From: Heliocidaris tuberculata | Lineage: Eukaryota; Echinodermata; Echinoidea; Camarodonta; Echinometridae | Assembly: GCA_025618425.1 (NCBI GenBank) | Contig: CM046836.1 | Span: 17,064,243-17,128,242 of the forward strand | Length of the DNA stretch: 64,000 nucleotides | Direction: 5' to 3' | In this document: piece by piece, positions 21,601 through 35,600 of the stretch | Layout: each line of letters opens with the position of its first letter | Position numbering within the stretch: the first letter of the stretch is position 1 | Made by a program: the position numbers and the translations under genes | The notes under the pieces: model-generated | What the model was told of the DNA's origin: nothing | What the model saw: only the letters and a program-made list of their open reading frames with translations | Databases searched by the model: none

Positions 21601-24600
21601 AGAGGAGCTTGCAAGATACATGTACATGTACGTCACGGAGTTGCCAATTTGTGTTTGGTTGGTTACAACTTCAAAAATTCATAACTTTCTTGTTTCTTAT
21701 TGTATTTTGCTGAAACCTTCACCGATCTGTTTCTTAATACTTTTTATGCTTCTTTTAAACCAACTTGTAATCATCAAGGTGGACTTTCACTTTAATACAC
21801 TGTACATGTAGGTCTATTTATAAGATACACCTTTCACCTGCCCTATGTTACCACGCACACACACAAGTACATCTGCAAGAATCTTCAGTAGTAAAGGAGG
21901 CAGATTATTCTGAAGAAGAAGTATAAATGTAGATGTACTTTGTACAATGTGCGTAATTACATTAAGTTAGACACCATCCACTCCCAATATATGTCAAGAA
22001 ATTGTTCAACTTACCTTGCTGACGTCATTTTTAGAGTGTCTATTGTTCTGCTGCAACTGTGCGGTAAGTTCAAAATAATCCCCAGCTTTACACCAAGAGC
22101 AAATTCCTATTGTGCCCGGGAGTCAATTACTATAGAAACAGGCCCTACTGTGAGAGATGTATACTAGGTGCCCAGGTTTCCTGGACTCAATTCAATTGCT
22201 TTGAAAATCAAACATAATAACGAGGGGTAGCTAACCTGGTTCATTTCCATTGCGACATAAATGCAGTGTGTCCACTTTAATTCAAAATGTAGAGCTTATA
22301 CCACATGTACATGTATGTAGGCCTACATTTTGGAAATTTCTGCTTCAAAAATATAGGCCTACATGTACATGTAAGTAAATAATGAATTAAGAATTAAGGT
22401 GACCTGTAGTCATCGTGATAGTTAATTCTTTACAGGTGCTATGGCATGATTGTATTTCATATTCATCTTGAATGACATGATTCGTCAAGATTCCCATGTC
22501 TGGGAGCCGGGAGGGGGACATTTAAGTTCAATCTGTACATTTGTGTATGCTCTCTGGGCTGAAGCCAAAATGACGTCAATAAACGACAACATTCTAAACA
22601 CTCTCAAGCCAAGTTATAGAACTCTTTGAATTGTACAAATATCATGTTAGACAATCTGGTCACTCCTCATGGTCATTTGATTAAAGGAGGCTTTTGAGTA
22701 ACCTCCACTTGACAAGTACAATGTTGTAGTTAAATTGTTTACATGAAAGATCTTAGAGCCTTTGTGTAGAAATTTCACTCCATACTGTTTAATCTTAGTT
22801 GTAAGTTGAAAAGATCAGGTAAGCTGAAATCGGCAAATGGTTTATGGAGTGGTCATGTAAACAAAACAGTTCTAAGTGAAGATTTTGCGAGACAGTACAG
22901 ACTTCAGAAAGTCACTTTAAGTTTCATTTCAGCTTCTACATGTACATGTACCACTTGTGCCAAAACCTGTGTGTGGTATGTCTACAGGTAAATATGAAAA
23001 ATATTTTGATTTTTTGGTGAATTTCTGTTGTGCTATATATGTACATGTGGAAGGCATTTATACATTTTCCTTTGCTGACTGGGAAGTATATTGTATCTTT
23101 TGAACGTGATTGATAAGTCCAAGGCCATTGCTTGCATCTTTTAACCCTTTCAGGACAGGGATTCTTTAAGGGCTAAATTGATCACATTTTGTTCTTCAAA
23201 TTGGCAACAATAATATTTTTCTTTTAGTGCTACATGTACATGGTTCTAATTAGATGTGATGTCTTGAAAATAATATACATGGTTAGGAACTTTGTCGAAA
23301 AGTTGAAAAAGTTGCCAATTTGGACAAAAAACAATGATTTTGAATCTCTCAATGTGTTGCCAATTTAAGGATGTTCAATCTTATTCTCCTTTTTAAAATT
23401 CCTGACATCAAACGCAATATGATCACGCAACAAAAATGGACACAGTATGTGCAGAATTTTTTGCTCTTTCTACTCATGCATCTGGTATATTTTTTAAGGC
23501 TCTAAATCAAAAGTTATTGGGCCAAACCACAAAATGTGGTCAATTGTCTCGAAAGGGTTAAAGAGTAGCACTCACTTTTTTTATACATTGTAGATCTTAT
23601 AGTAAGGCTAATTTTTCTTCTCTTAGGAGAACTCCCTAGATACGTTTTTCGATGATTTTAAGTGTTTCGATTCATATTTTCTTTCAATCCAATTTCTAGC
23701 TGCCAGTCCTGATGATGGTGAAGAGTTTGACCAGAACAGTGCAACGCAACCACACAAGTTACTCAAGGTGAGATAGTGAACTGAACTGATTTGATCTACA
23801 TGTAATGTATGGGTCATTCCACAGGGTTGGGGCAATTTTTGTGACATACCAGAAGTGAGGAACTACATGTATGTCTCCTATCAACCATAACAATGTTTGC
23901 TAAAATTTAGTTCAGCATAAAAAGGAAAGCCACTTACGTTGAGAAATACTCTAGCTTCCTGGTGAATCAATTTGGCAAACCAAAATTGTATGTAATGTTA
24001 TGTAAAAGTGATGTCCATGTAATGGTGGTAAAAAAGGATAAGAAATTCAAGCAAAGCTTTGAAATACATGTAGTACCAACTGAAAAAGCAATGATTTTGG
24101 CTGGGCACTACTGTATATATTCATTGCATAAAAATCTTCAACAGACGATTTCATCTTCCATGTGTAAAAGAAGATCTCATACCAATGTTATATGGAATTG
24201 TCAGAATTTTTGCCCCAACCTCATGGAATGACCCTTATTTTTGCCGATGGCTATGAGTGTTATTGTTTTTCATATTCTTTTCTTTTTATGAAGTTGCAAT
24301 GTGAAGTATAGCAAAAAATGAACCACTTACCTGTAAAGCTAGGCTCAGACCATCATTCTCAGATCCGTTTTTTTAGAAACGGGTGATTAAAATGAACTAC
24401 ATGTATACTAACTTTTTGTGTAACCAAATGAATTTAGTGTCATCTTCATACAGTAATGCATATCTTGAATGAATATTAAATCATGCAAGTCCTTCTCCCT
24501 TAAGCTCTTCTCTTCTCTATTTTAGGTTTTCTCGTATAGAAATATCTACCAAGAGTTTATTATTTTCACATGAATAACTAACAGTGCATCATACATGTAC

Positions 24601-27600
24601 ATGCTTCAATCAAGTTGAATGAAACAATTAGATCAGCAAAGTGCTCACTTTCATTTTTGAAAAATCTGAATACATGTACATGTATATGTCTTTCTTGAAA
24701 ATATTCAAACTGAATACAGTTTTACACACAGTACATGCAAGTACACACATGTAGATTAATATCATTACTTATGTACTGATTTCGCCCTTCCATATCATAT
24801 TGTCATGGTTTTATAATTTTGTTTGTTATGTTGATATACTGTCACTTGACTCAATGATCCTGCCTGTTGGAAAAGCATGATGTGTAGAATGTTTTTTTCT
24901 TTTCTTACGTGAGAAACCTTTTTTTTTTTGGATAGAGCTCCCCCAGATAACCTTCACCGAAGTACATCCACAAGCAGTGAATAATTCCAGATTTGGCCCA
25001 CTACTTCATTTTATGGGTCACTAAATAAGATTAATAAGGCTCATGCTGTTTGTATAATTTTCCCAGAAATTACAGTACATGTAGATAGTTAAATACAGAC
25101 ATAAAATTAAACAAAGCATGTTTGCTCTTTGTGCTATTTGTCAGCCATGATTGACAACCTTACCTGGCAAAATATTGGTGGGTGTACTTAAAGGGAAAGT
25201 CCAGTAGTCTACCCTGATATTTAGTTGGTTTTAACCCTTTGGAGACAATTGACCACATTTTGTGGTTTTGCTCAATAACTTTTGATTCAGAGCCCTGAAA
25301 AATATACCAGATACATGAGTAGAAAGAGCAAAAATTTCTGCACACACTGTGTCCATTTTTGTTATATGACAATATTGCGTTTGATCCCAGGAATTTTAAA
25401 AAGGAGAATAAGATTTAAAATCCTTAAATTGGCAACACATTGAGAGGTTCAAAATCATTGTTTTTTATCAAAATTGGCAACTTTTTCAACTTTTCGCCAA
25501 TTCTTTTAACCATGTATATTGTTTTCAAAGACATTACCCCTTATTACAATCTTGTAGTACTAAATGAAAAATATTATTGTTGCCAATTTGAAGAACAAAA
25601 TGTGATCAATTTAGCCCTGAAATAATTCCTGTCCTGAAAGGGTTAAAGGGAAGGTTGAGATTCTGGGAAAAGTAAAAAAATACATGTACTGTAAGTTCCT
25701 CATTCCTTTTATGTCAGTTTGGAAGAACATCGCAGTAGAAAAATCTCCTGAAAAGGATTGCTCTTCAAATGCCCCCATATATGTAATATGACTAGAAATA
25801 GCTGAAATGTTAGCGCCGAACATTCATGCCACTTGTGTGTGTAGTCCCATACACCCATTTCTGTGTGCAGTACATGTGCTTTTCAGCAAGATTAGGTCAA
25901 TTTCTTTTCTATTTTAACGATTTCAAAATAACACAGTATGAAACAATTCTTATGTAAATATGATCAACCTTTCCCAGTTTCTTTGAGACAGTTTCTTTCA
26001 CAATGTAATTGCATGACCAGAACTCTACTTAATCTTTAATAAAAGCAGAAAAATTAGGGAAACAGATCAGTGAAAGTTTAAGCATAATCTGATAAAAAAT
26101 AAGAAAGTTATCAATTTTTGAAGTTGTAATCGATTAAACACAAATTGGCAATGGTGTGATGTACCTTGCAAGGATCTTCCCATTTGCTCTGTACTAGAAA
26201 AAAAAATCATATATTTTATTTTTTTGGAAAAAAAAAAATTTAATCATACCTGTGACGTGATAATTATAATCTTTGCAAATACGTTTGTACACAACACCTG
26301 TATTAAACAAATTTTATTCATCAACAACGAAGAAAATTGAGATTTATAACAATTTTCAGTACAGAGTAAATGGGAGAGGTTCTCGAAAGATACGCCACAG
26401 AGTGGTCAATATATATGTGTTTGACAAATTGCAACTTACAAAATTACAAAATTTCATAACTTTTTTATTTTTGATTTTACACAAACTTTCACTTACCTGT
26501 TTCTCTTTTTTTCTGTTTTTTAAAATGAAAAATCAACTCATTATCAGAGAAGGCATGTCCTGTTTAAAGGTAACCTTACTGTTAAGTGTAGCTACTGTAC
26601 ATGTCAATGTACATGTAGGTTCACACGACAGGTCGTAAACTTAAAGCTTAGCTTGTGGTTTGAAACTTTGAGGTTATCTTCCAGTAAAGGACTGCTTAAT
26701 CTCAATGAAATTGAAATTTGAATTGAGATTCAGATCTTGCTTTTCCATGTGTACAGTCATGTAATATAGTTGTATATAAATGCATTGCAATTTCAAATGC
26801 TATTACTTTTAGAGCCTCCATTTGATTCTGTGTGCTCCTTTAAACACAGATTTGTTTTTAGATCTGTGTTCACGCTTTTTGTGCATAACAAAATCATGCA
26901 TGATGTTTTTCTCTCTGCCAACATGTAGCTGAGTGGTTCGATAAGATTTTTAGTCAGGGAGTTCTGAAATATTTATTGATGAAAATGAAATCATGCATTT
27001 TATCCATTTGACAAACATTTTAAAAGAAATGTTTTTGATAAGAGTAAATACATGTACGTGTACATGTATGTGGAATTACAGGTTCAAATGATAACAATTT
27101 GTTTTTCACTTGCTACTTTCAAAGCTGATCAGGTATAGATCTGCAACATTTGAAACAGTGGAAATACTTCTTCAGAAAAGAGAGAAAATTCTTCTTCTTT
27201 TTTTTACAAAAAACAAATACATTAATTTTCACTTTGCTATCTGGTTAAAGACTTCCAACAATCTTCCATCAGTGAGTTCAGCTCACATATTTCAGATTCA
27301 ATTTGCTTACACATGTAGCTTTATTATGCCTCATTTCTTAGCAGCTAATACATGTACAGACAGCAAATTGAGGTGACTTTTGCTGCCAATCCATGTAATC
27401 TTGGTGTGCTAAGGCGTAGCACAAGATTTCACAAAATGAATAGCAAAACCTACATGTAATTGAGTGAGGCCAATTGATTGAACAGTATTTGTTTATTTAT
27501 TTGTTTATGTTGTCTTCTTTATTTTATACTGCAGGGTTGGCCTGTTCAGTTATGCAAAACTGCTTTCCAAAGGCGCCCTGTAGTTTAACAAATCATTCTA

Positions 27601-30600
27601 CATGAAACTACAAAATACATAACAGTTAGGTAACATGGTGAATTACAAAAAAAAGAAAACAAAAAACAAAAAACAAGAAAAGCAAATATAAAAGCCAGCA
27701 TTAATGCACCTGATAATTACCCAAATTGAGCATTCTTAGCAAATTTGTTTGAGGTCAATGGCATTTGATAAAATCTGTTATACTAACAAAAAGTTCTAAT
27801 GCATAAAGTAAAGATAAATTTACAATTGTTTATCCTGTGCATGGTTCACAATGCACCAAATTGCAATCATAAAACTTGCCCAACAAACAATTAGGAAATT
27901 ACCCAACATGGCATCAAAATTCTAAGTTCAGACATTTATCTTGCTATTTAATAGACCTGTTTACCAATTTTATGCATACTTCTTGAACAAAAGTTTCTTT
28001 TGACGACTCAAGAGCTTGCCAGAGGATTGCCAGACATAGCAACGACTAATGCAAAATGGATTCCTTCCATAGAGATGCCATTGTGCATAGAAGGTGCACT
28101 TAGTAGTTGGTAACTAAAGATTCTGGAGAGAAACATGCATAAATTGAAACATTAGTAAACAGGTCTATTGCTGTGATGTGAGTTTGTGCTGTCAAGTTGT
28201 GTTTCATTGACAGGTGCATGGAATAGTGAATTGAATTATACGGAGAAGCAGACAATGTCAAACACTTTAGATTTCAATATATTTGGGATGTTGATGACCC
28301 CATTTACATGTATCTCCATGTTATTCCATTTAAACTGTTAAACATTTGACTCAATACTAGGCAGAAAAACAAAGGGAGAAATATTTTCAGATGAATTCAA
28401 AACAAGATACATGTACATGTAGATTCCAGTTTTGTGTGGAAACTGAATGTCCTGTCTTTCTCTCTCACTTCATGAATTATTCATCAGGAAAGTGTCAAAT
28501 ATAGCATTGTCTGTTCTCCCCCACAATGCTCAAATCCCCTGCTTGTGTCAATATTTGTCAAAAGTAGCCTGTTAAGCTGGTTTTAAAGCCAGATTTATTC
28601 CTATTGAAGTCAATTCTTCAATCAGGGAAATGCAATGCTTCAATTATTCCAGGGAGATGTTTGTGTTGCCAGCCAAACTGATGTAGGGGATTGAGATTGG
28701 GGTATTTTTTGCAAACAATAAAATTGTTTTCAGCATGGAGATAAAAGAGCTAGTCTGGTGGAAGGCAGAGGGTGAAATAGAATGAAGAGAGAAAGTTTGA
28801 TGAGACATGAAAGTATTTGTTCCAGAGCTTCTGACCAATTTCGAGTGCCTCTGGCGTTACATACTACCTGCACCCTTTGATGTCAACCAGGGGGTACCAG
28901 CACTTCAAAAGAGGTACAAATGTACCTACCAGCACCCTTTTTTAACTACCAGGGCTTCAAAGGAAATCACCCTATCAAATACCACCTCCTCCTGTTATGC
29001 TTGTCACATAAACATAATAGTTTAAGATTTTGGTTGAGTAACATCATATAAGATACTCCACATGGCAAGCTGGTTGTCAGAAGTCAGACCAAAGAATTAT
29101 AATCGAGAGATATTGGTGTCTTTTGCAAGTGGAGGTTGTTCTTGTGATTTCTTCTTAACTTTTTTTACTGCATGTAGGTGAGTTTGCAACACTTTTCCAG
29201 AGTAACTTTAGGCTAATATGAAACTACTTTTTTGTTCACCAGAGCCCTTTTTTGGATTTTCTTTAGCAAGAGATGGAATTCCATCCAGCAAGTGTTTCCT
29301 ACTCTTCACAGAACAATTCAAAAAACAAAACTTCAAGAGCTAAATTGCTCGCCGCTCCCTTGTATTTTTTCACTGCTGGAGAAGATGATTTAGCAGTGTA
29401 ATCCTGATTTTTATATTTCGATGCTTAGTTGTACTTCGTGTAATGGAAAAGTCCAATGCCAGTGGCTTTACACGTGTGTATTTGGAACATCGCAAGAGTA
29501 TGCAGATTTTGGATTCAAAGTTTATGTAGATGAGACCTGTTGAAAGGAATAATGTTGCCATAAGTCGGAAGGAAATGAAATTCCAATTTTGAAAATATGC
29601 TCTCTTTGTTCTTGTGTTTTCAGAAACTAGCTGAGATGGCCCAAGTACTAGAAGCAAGAGAATCCCAGATAATTCACCTCAGTCAACAGAATGGGGAACT
29701 ACAGGAGTCTGTGACGGATCTTAAAAAGTAAGTTTACTTTTAAAATAAATTCAATATCCCAAAGTAAGTATGCATATACATACACTGTACTACATGAAAA
29801 TATAGAGTTGTTTTATAATAGACCACTTCGGTAATGTGTGCAAATTTTATATATAGCTTTCAAACAAAGGTTGTTCTTGACAACTTGAAAGCTTGCCGGA
29901 GCTTGGTCGGACATAGCAACAAGTAATGTATGCAAACTGGATTCGAAGCATTGAGGCTCATTTATAAAAAAGCAAGTTAATGGAATAGCTCGTCACTAGG
30001 TGCTCAGAGAAGAAGTGTGCATAAATTTGTATACATTACAGAACCAGTCTATTGTACAATACATGTACCTTTGCTTGTGGGGAATGATCTTAACTGTTTA
30101 ATCATCTGGGCACAAGGATATTATTTGTTGAAACAACAAAAGTGGAACAGGAAGATATGAATATTTTTTTTCTCCAAAATAAACAAATTTATGTGGTATT
30201 TTATTTCATACTTGTATACATACATAGCTAGTAATGTTACTTTTTTTCCAGAGTGATGTGTCTGCACTTTTCTTTAAGGAAAGATGGAATGTACATGTAT
30301 GTAAGAGAATATTTGTTCACTCTATAAAGTGCATGCATTAGACAGAGTGAAGTTCTCTTCCTGATTAAGAAGTCTATTAGGATAATAAGATGGGTCCTTT
30401 CGTTATTAGACACTTTGCAGGAAAACTGCATGAGCCAGTCATTTTTATGAGGTATTGTTTGCCTTGTTTAGATGATTACATTGTAGGTACATGTATATGG
30501 CAGGGAAGGTGGGGGGGGGGGGGGGGGGGGGAGGGGTTGTTGGTCAAGAGAAGGACATTTGAATTTCAGAATTTAATCCTGCATTTTACATGCTTAAATG

Positions 30601-32647
30601 TCAGTATTGGAGATTTGGAGATTTGTGTACACACTTATGTACATGTACAAGCTTATCTGAAGATAACCTTGTACTCCACAATAGCTTTTATGGGTGAATA
30701 GGCTTCAATAGCTTTTGTGTGTGTTAGCAGGCTATGGTCCATTCCAGATCATTCATACATAAGAGGAAAATAATTAGTTAAAATTTCACTTTCAACTTTG
30801 AAACCTCAAATTTATGGCATAGTCATGTAAGAGTTGAAGGGTCCCTGAATCAGTCAATCTAGCAAATTTAAGAAAATTGATTCTTGCTTGGATCAAATTT
30901 TTTGTCTGTTTTTGTCTGCTGCGACAGTGAATGTTTGAAGGGAAATCCAACCTTTAAAGCAAGTTGCTTTGAAAGAAAAAGGAAAAATCAGAGAAGCAGA
31001 TTGGTGAAAGTTTGAACGAAATCGGACAAGCAATAAGAAAATTATGAATTTCTGAAAGTTGTAATCACTTTATTGCATATGGGAATTTCAAATTGGCCGA
31101 ATAGGTAATGTCACTGTGAGTAGCTGTGAACAAATCCCCCATTCGCTCTAACACTCAAAATGACTAAAATGTCACTTTTTTTCAAAATGCATTACTCAGT
31201 AGGATCTTTTCGTTCATGAGGACCTATAACAATATGCTATCTCCAATATATTTTGAGTAATGCCCCGAGGGTAAAAGCGCCTCAAAGAAAACCGCAAATT
31301 AATGATATTTTTGTGTACGACAAATGGGAGAGTTGTCCACAAAAATGTCGCAATTGACTCACCAAATTGCCAATTTGAGATTCGCATAGATGTAGTGATC
31401 TCATTTTTCAAACATCCATAACTTTCTTAGTCCTTGTCCGATTTCTTTCAAACTTTCACCATCCTGTTTTTCTTATTTTTCTGCTTTCACACAAATCATC
31501 TTGTTATCAAGGTTGAATTGCCCTTTAACATAGTCCCACATACATGTAGGCATGGGCCTATGAGTGCTGCCACCCTTATAATACCTCGGTCACACCACCG
31601 AACCGACTCCAAACTGACAGACCCTTGGCCATTCAGGGTGATGTCATTTTTTGTTTGTGACTGGGGTATTACACAACACTTGATAAAAATAATCTAATTT
31701 GTACATGTGTATGTATTTCAAGATAGTCAGTATTTCAAGATCTACATGTAATATATACAGTACTCTGTACATTCAGGCTTTCGTCCGCATGTGATGTATA
31801 ATTATAGTAAAAGGCCTACTGCTTGTTGCTGCCTATCTATATTTTTGTTTCTTTACTTACATGTATATTAACAGATAATGTATTTAATCATGTCACAAGT
31901 ATTCCCACATACATGTACATGTACATGTACCATTCAAGCACAAACTAGAGTTTAAAACCATAAATGTGAATTTTGTTAACACTTGAGCTCAGAAAACACT
32001 GGCTTTGACATGTACATGTACATGTACATGCAGTTGACAGAACTTTGCAACAATTATCAATGTACAGTAGAAAGCAACGCTCAAAAATATATGGAGGGCT
32101 TTGTCTTGTCTAAGATTCTGTACGAAGTATGGAGTACAGCCTTGACTGAGCCCACCTCTTGAAGACATGGGTCTAATTTGATTATGCCAGCTACATGTAC
32201 TATGTACATGTAGATGCTTGTACTTAATACTTGTAGGTATTTATTCTGTTGTACTAGTATAATTTCTTGACTTTTCATGCTGACTTTTACCTGGTCTCTT
32301 GAAGCCAAAAGAAAAAAAATCCCTGCATCATGAGATGTACAGTACATAAACATACATGTACAGTGTACAAGATTTATTACCCCCCCCCCCCCCAAAAAAA
32401 AAAAGGGGGGGGGAGGACACAAACAAACAAACAAATAGTGAACAAAAAATATTGCCCAAGCAGCTATGTAGAAAAAAATGCAATCTTCTGGTGCATACAG
32501 AAATTAATCAGAACTTTGAATACTAATTCCAAGATATATCACATTTGAACATGTTTAAGATAAAGACAAACAACATATGTATGTTTTCTGTTTTCCAGAA
32601 AGTGGGCAAAGCATACTGTTTAAGAATGTGACAATTCAATAAAATAG

Positions 32648-32683
<36 letters not shown>

Positions 32684-35600
32684 GTTCCATGAGTTCTGAA
32701 GAAAACATGGTGCAAATGTACATGTACAACACACTATGTTGTGAGCTACAATAATGTGAATTAATGAAGCTTTCAAAGAAGACCTAGTACCAAAGTGAGC
32801 TTAAATAAAAGCTGACTTGCTTATTGGCAACAGTGAAGAATTTCGTTTTTGTGAACTCTGACCTTTATTTTACCTCTCCTACTCAGGTCTGCTATATGTT
32901 TTACTTGAGATCCTGATCAATAAGTCAAGGACAGACATTTGACAAATTTTGAAAGTTTGAAGGCCTGTAGAAAACAAGTATTTCATTGAAGAGAGCTATT
33001 TTATGTTTCATTGTGAAGGGCATCACTGAAGGAGTTGAAATTCGATAAAATGTGGTTGCACTGGTCGCCTACTAAAAATATAATCCATAAAATATTCAGT
33101 TTCACGGACGGACAAAATGGCTACTCCTAACTGATCAGGCTCACGACACTTCACTTGAATTTGAATCATGTTCATAAAAACGAAATTAACCCAGTGAACA
33201 TGGGTTGATGATGGTACAAACATGCATTTTCCATGGAGCCCAGCCTGGGATATATTGAGTACTGTCTTCAATATGTTAAAATGTGTTAAAAAAGAGTATT
33301 CCATTCTTTGTTGAAACTCTAGTCAAGTTTCAGAGTCGGAGGAGAAGAGAAAGAATGAGACGTATGATCTACACAACCTGACTGATGAATTCACTCAGAG
33401 GATCAGTGCTATGGAGAAGAAACTACAAACAGCTAACAGAGAGAGGGACCAGTTCAAGAAAGACTCACAGAAGATGCAAAAGGCTCTAAATGACATGTAA
33501 GTACACAAGGAAATGTTATGGCTATATTTGTTATACTGTTCAGTCTGATCAAAAGCCATCTAGATATCAGAATAACTTCATTTAAAAGACATAAGTACCA
33601 GAATTTGATATTGGGATTTGGGGGAGATTTTTATCACTAGCACTTTTTACAACACTTTTCTGATGGATATGAATTGGAGCAACGTAGTAGAATGTAGTCA
33701 ATTTTGCAGCATAGCATTTGATATTTGCATAGAGGGGACTAAATAAAATAAATGTTCCTTTCACTCTAAGCATTTAGATTATTTGAGGAACCTTGTACAT
33801 ACATGTAAGTACCTTGAGTGTTTGAAAAGGGTTGTTGAAATACATGTAAATCGGGTAGTAAAGATGTAAGCAAATTCATTCACCCCATGACCTTTCTTGT
33901 TCTCTCGTTTTCTCTCTCTCTCTCTATCTCCCCTCATTATATTATTCCTCTCCTGTACTCTTAAACCTCTCTCTCTCTCCACCTTTCTGATTGCCTTTTT
34001 TCTCTCTTGATGTATTTGTATATATGTTCAATATATTTTTTAAATTTTTGACTTCTTTCTCTCTCTTTTTCCCTCGCTATCTTTCTGTTCTCTATTGGAC
34101 AATCTTCTTTCTATTTCTTTCCATCACGATCTCCCTTTTCTCTGTGTCTCTCTTCCTCTTTCTTTATCTATCTCTATTTCGTTTGCCACCCTCCCCCTCT
34201 CTGTCTCTCTCTAGGGAGAAGAATGATGCAACAAGCAAGCTGCTAGCAGAGAAAGATGAACAGATCACAGAGCTGATGGTGGAAGGAGAGAAGCTCTCAA
34301 AGCAACAGCTCCAGAATTCAAACATCATCAAGAAACTCAGAGCCAAGGAGAAGGAAAATGATAAATTACTTAAATCACAAAAGTAAGTGTTATCTGTGCT
34401 CCCTGTGTAATGAATGTGTTGAATGTTGTATTTAGCAAATAATCAGGAGTAACTCTTTTTATGACACTTTACTAATTTCACTACATCAATTTTTTTTTTC
34501 CAAAAGTCTTTCTGGAAATAGAATCTGCATGTAACATTTTTCCAAAGATATGTATGAATTTCCTACACTTGGCATAACATACCAGAGTATATACATGAAT
34601 GTAGGGAACGTTATGATTAGGAGGAAAGGAGTGGTTACATTTGTTTTTCAAAATAGAAATTTGGAGAAAGGGGGGAATGTTACTTGAAAAAAAATACGTA
34701 CATGTACTCATTTCATATGAACTGCATGAGAATGTGAAAAATTATATTTGATTTTAGTGCAGTGGCATTAAATGGGATACAAATCAGATGGATTCTTCAG
34801 AATTTTCAACACTTCTGCCTAAAGAAATATGTGCTTATACTGCTATAGTTACCCTTTGACTATAGCTGTATGATACGTTTACATTTATAACCTGTGTGAC
34901 GTGCCTAAGCCCTTGTTAATGTTACAGCACTCTTTTCTACATCCTGGAGTCTAATCATTTGGACCAATATGTTCAGAGGCTGCGTTTCCCAGCTGTGTTT
35001 ATATTTTGGGGGCGATTTAGCACTCAATTTTGTACATGTAGGTGCCTCTCTCTCCTCTCTCTCTCTCTCTCTCCTTCTCTCTTCTCTGTCTCTCCGTCTC
35101 TTTCTCTGTCTCTCTGTCTCTGTCTCTCTTTCTCTCTTTTCTCTCCGTCTCTTTCTCTCTCTGTCTCTCTGTCTCTGTCTCTGTCTCTCTTTCTCTCTTT
35201 CTCTTTCTCTCTGTCTCTCTCTGTCTCTGTCTCTGTCTCTCTTTCTATTGTGGGAATGAGACAGGTGAGGACCAAATGGTACCATGAACAACTCATAGCA
35301 TTGCTTGTTATCAAAACACTTGAAATGTTTGGAGTGAAATTCCGTGCACTGTACATGTCGAAATGGAAGGCATAGGTTATGTGCGTTTGTGTGTAATGGA
35401 GGAGTGATAAGTAGGGGTGAAATAAAAATCGTGTTTGACTGATTTTGCTCATCTATTGTTCATTTAGATTTATTTCTATTTTAGCATATACAGTGTATTT
35501 GTTAAATACAAATTTTTGTAATAATTTTTGGGGAAAAAATCAATATACCGGTCCATCATTTCTCTACTTTTTTACAGGGAACAGTTGGACGAGGCTGAAG

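Larger units (their letters stand above)
20333..23699. other. TMF1 intron 2
   Basis: AT-rich, with repeated ATGTAC/ACATGT hexamer runs (for example 20819-20860), a dispersed repeat at 21242-21796 and a piggyBac-like MITE at 23141-23561. No exon is recognised inside. Confidence 0.7.
23768..29623. other. TMF1 intron 3 (5.9 kb)
   Basis: It holds the inverted piggyBac-like MITE at 25231-25646, a dispersed repeat at 25647-26040, degraded relatives of the 21242 element near 26044-26530, and a palindromic repeat at 27951-28166. ACATGTACATGT runs recur. No supported exon. Confidence 0.65.

Noticed and set aside
33323..33332. Alternative TMF1 exon 5 acceptor TTTCAG at 33332
   Set aside because: In the required phase it reaches an in-frame TGA within a few codons; the CTCTAG acceptor gives the conserved DEFTQRI reading.
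34905..35452. Arg/Glu-rich and Leu/Ser-rich ORFs on both strands
   Set aside because: Products of a CT/GA low-complexity tract; the same holds for 51064-51338, 53200-53420 and 57640-58136.
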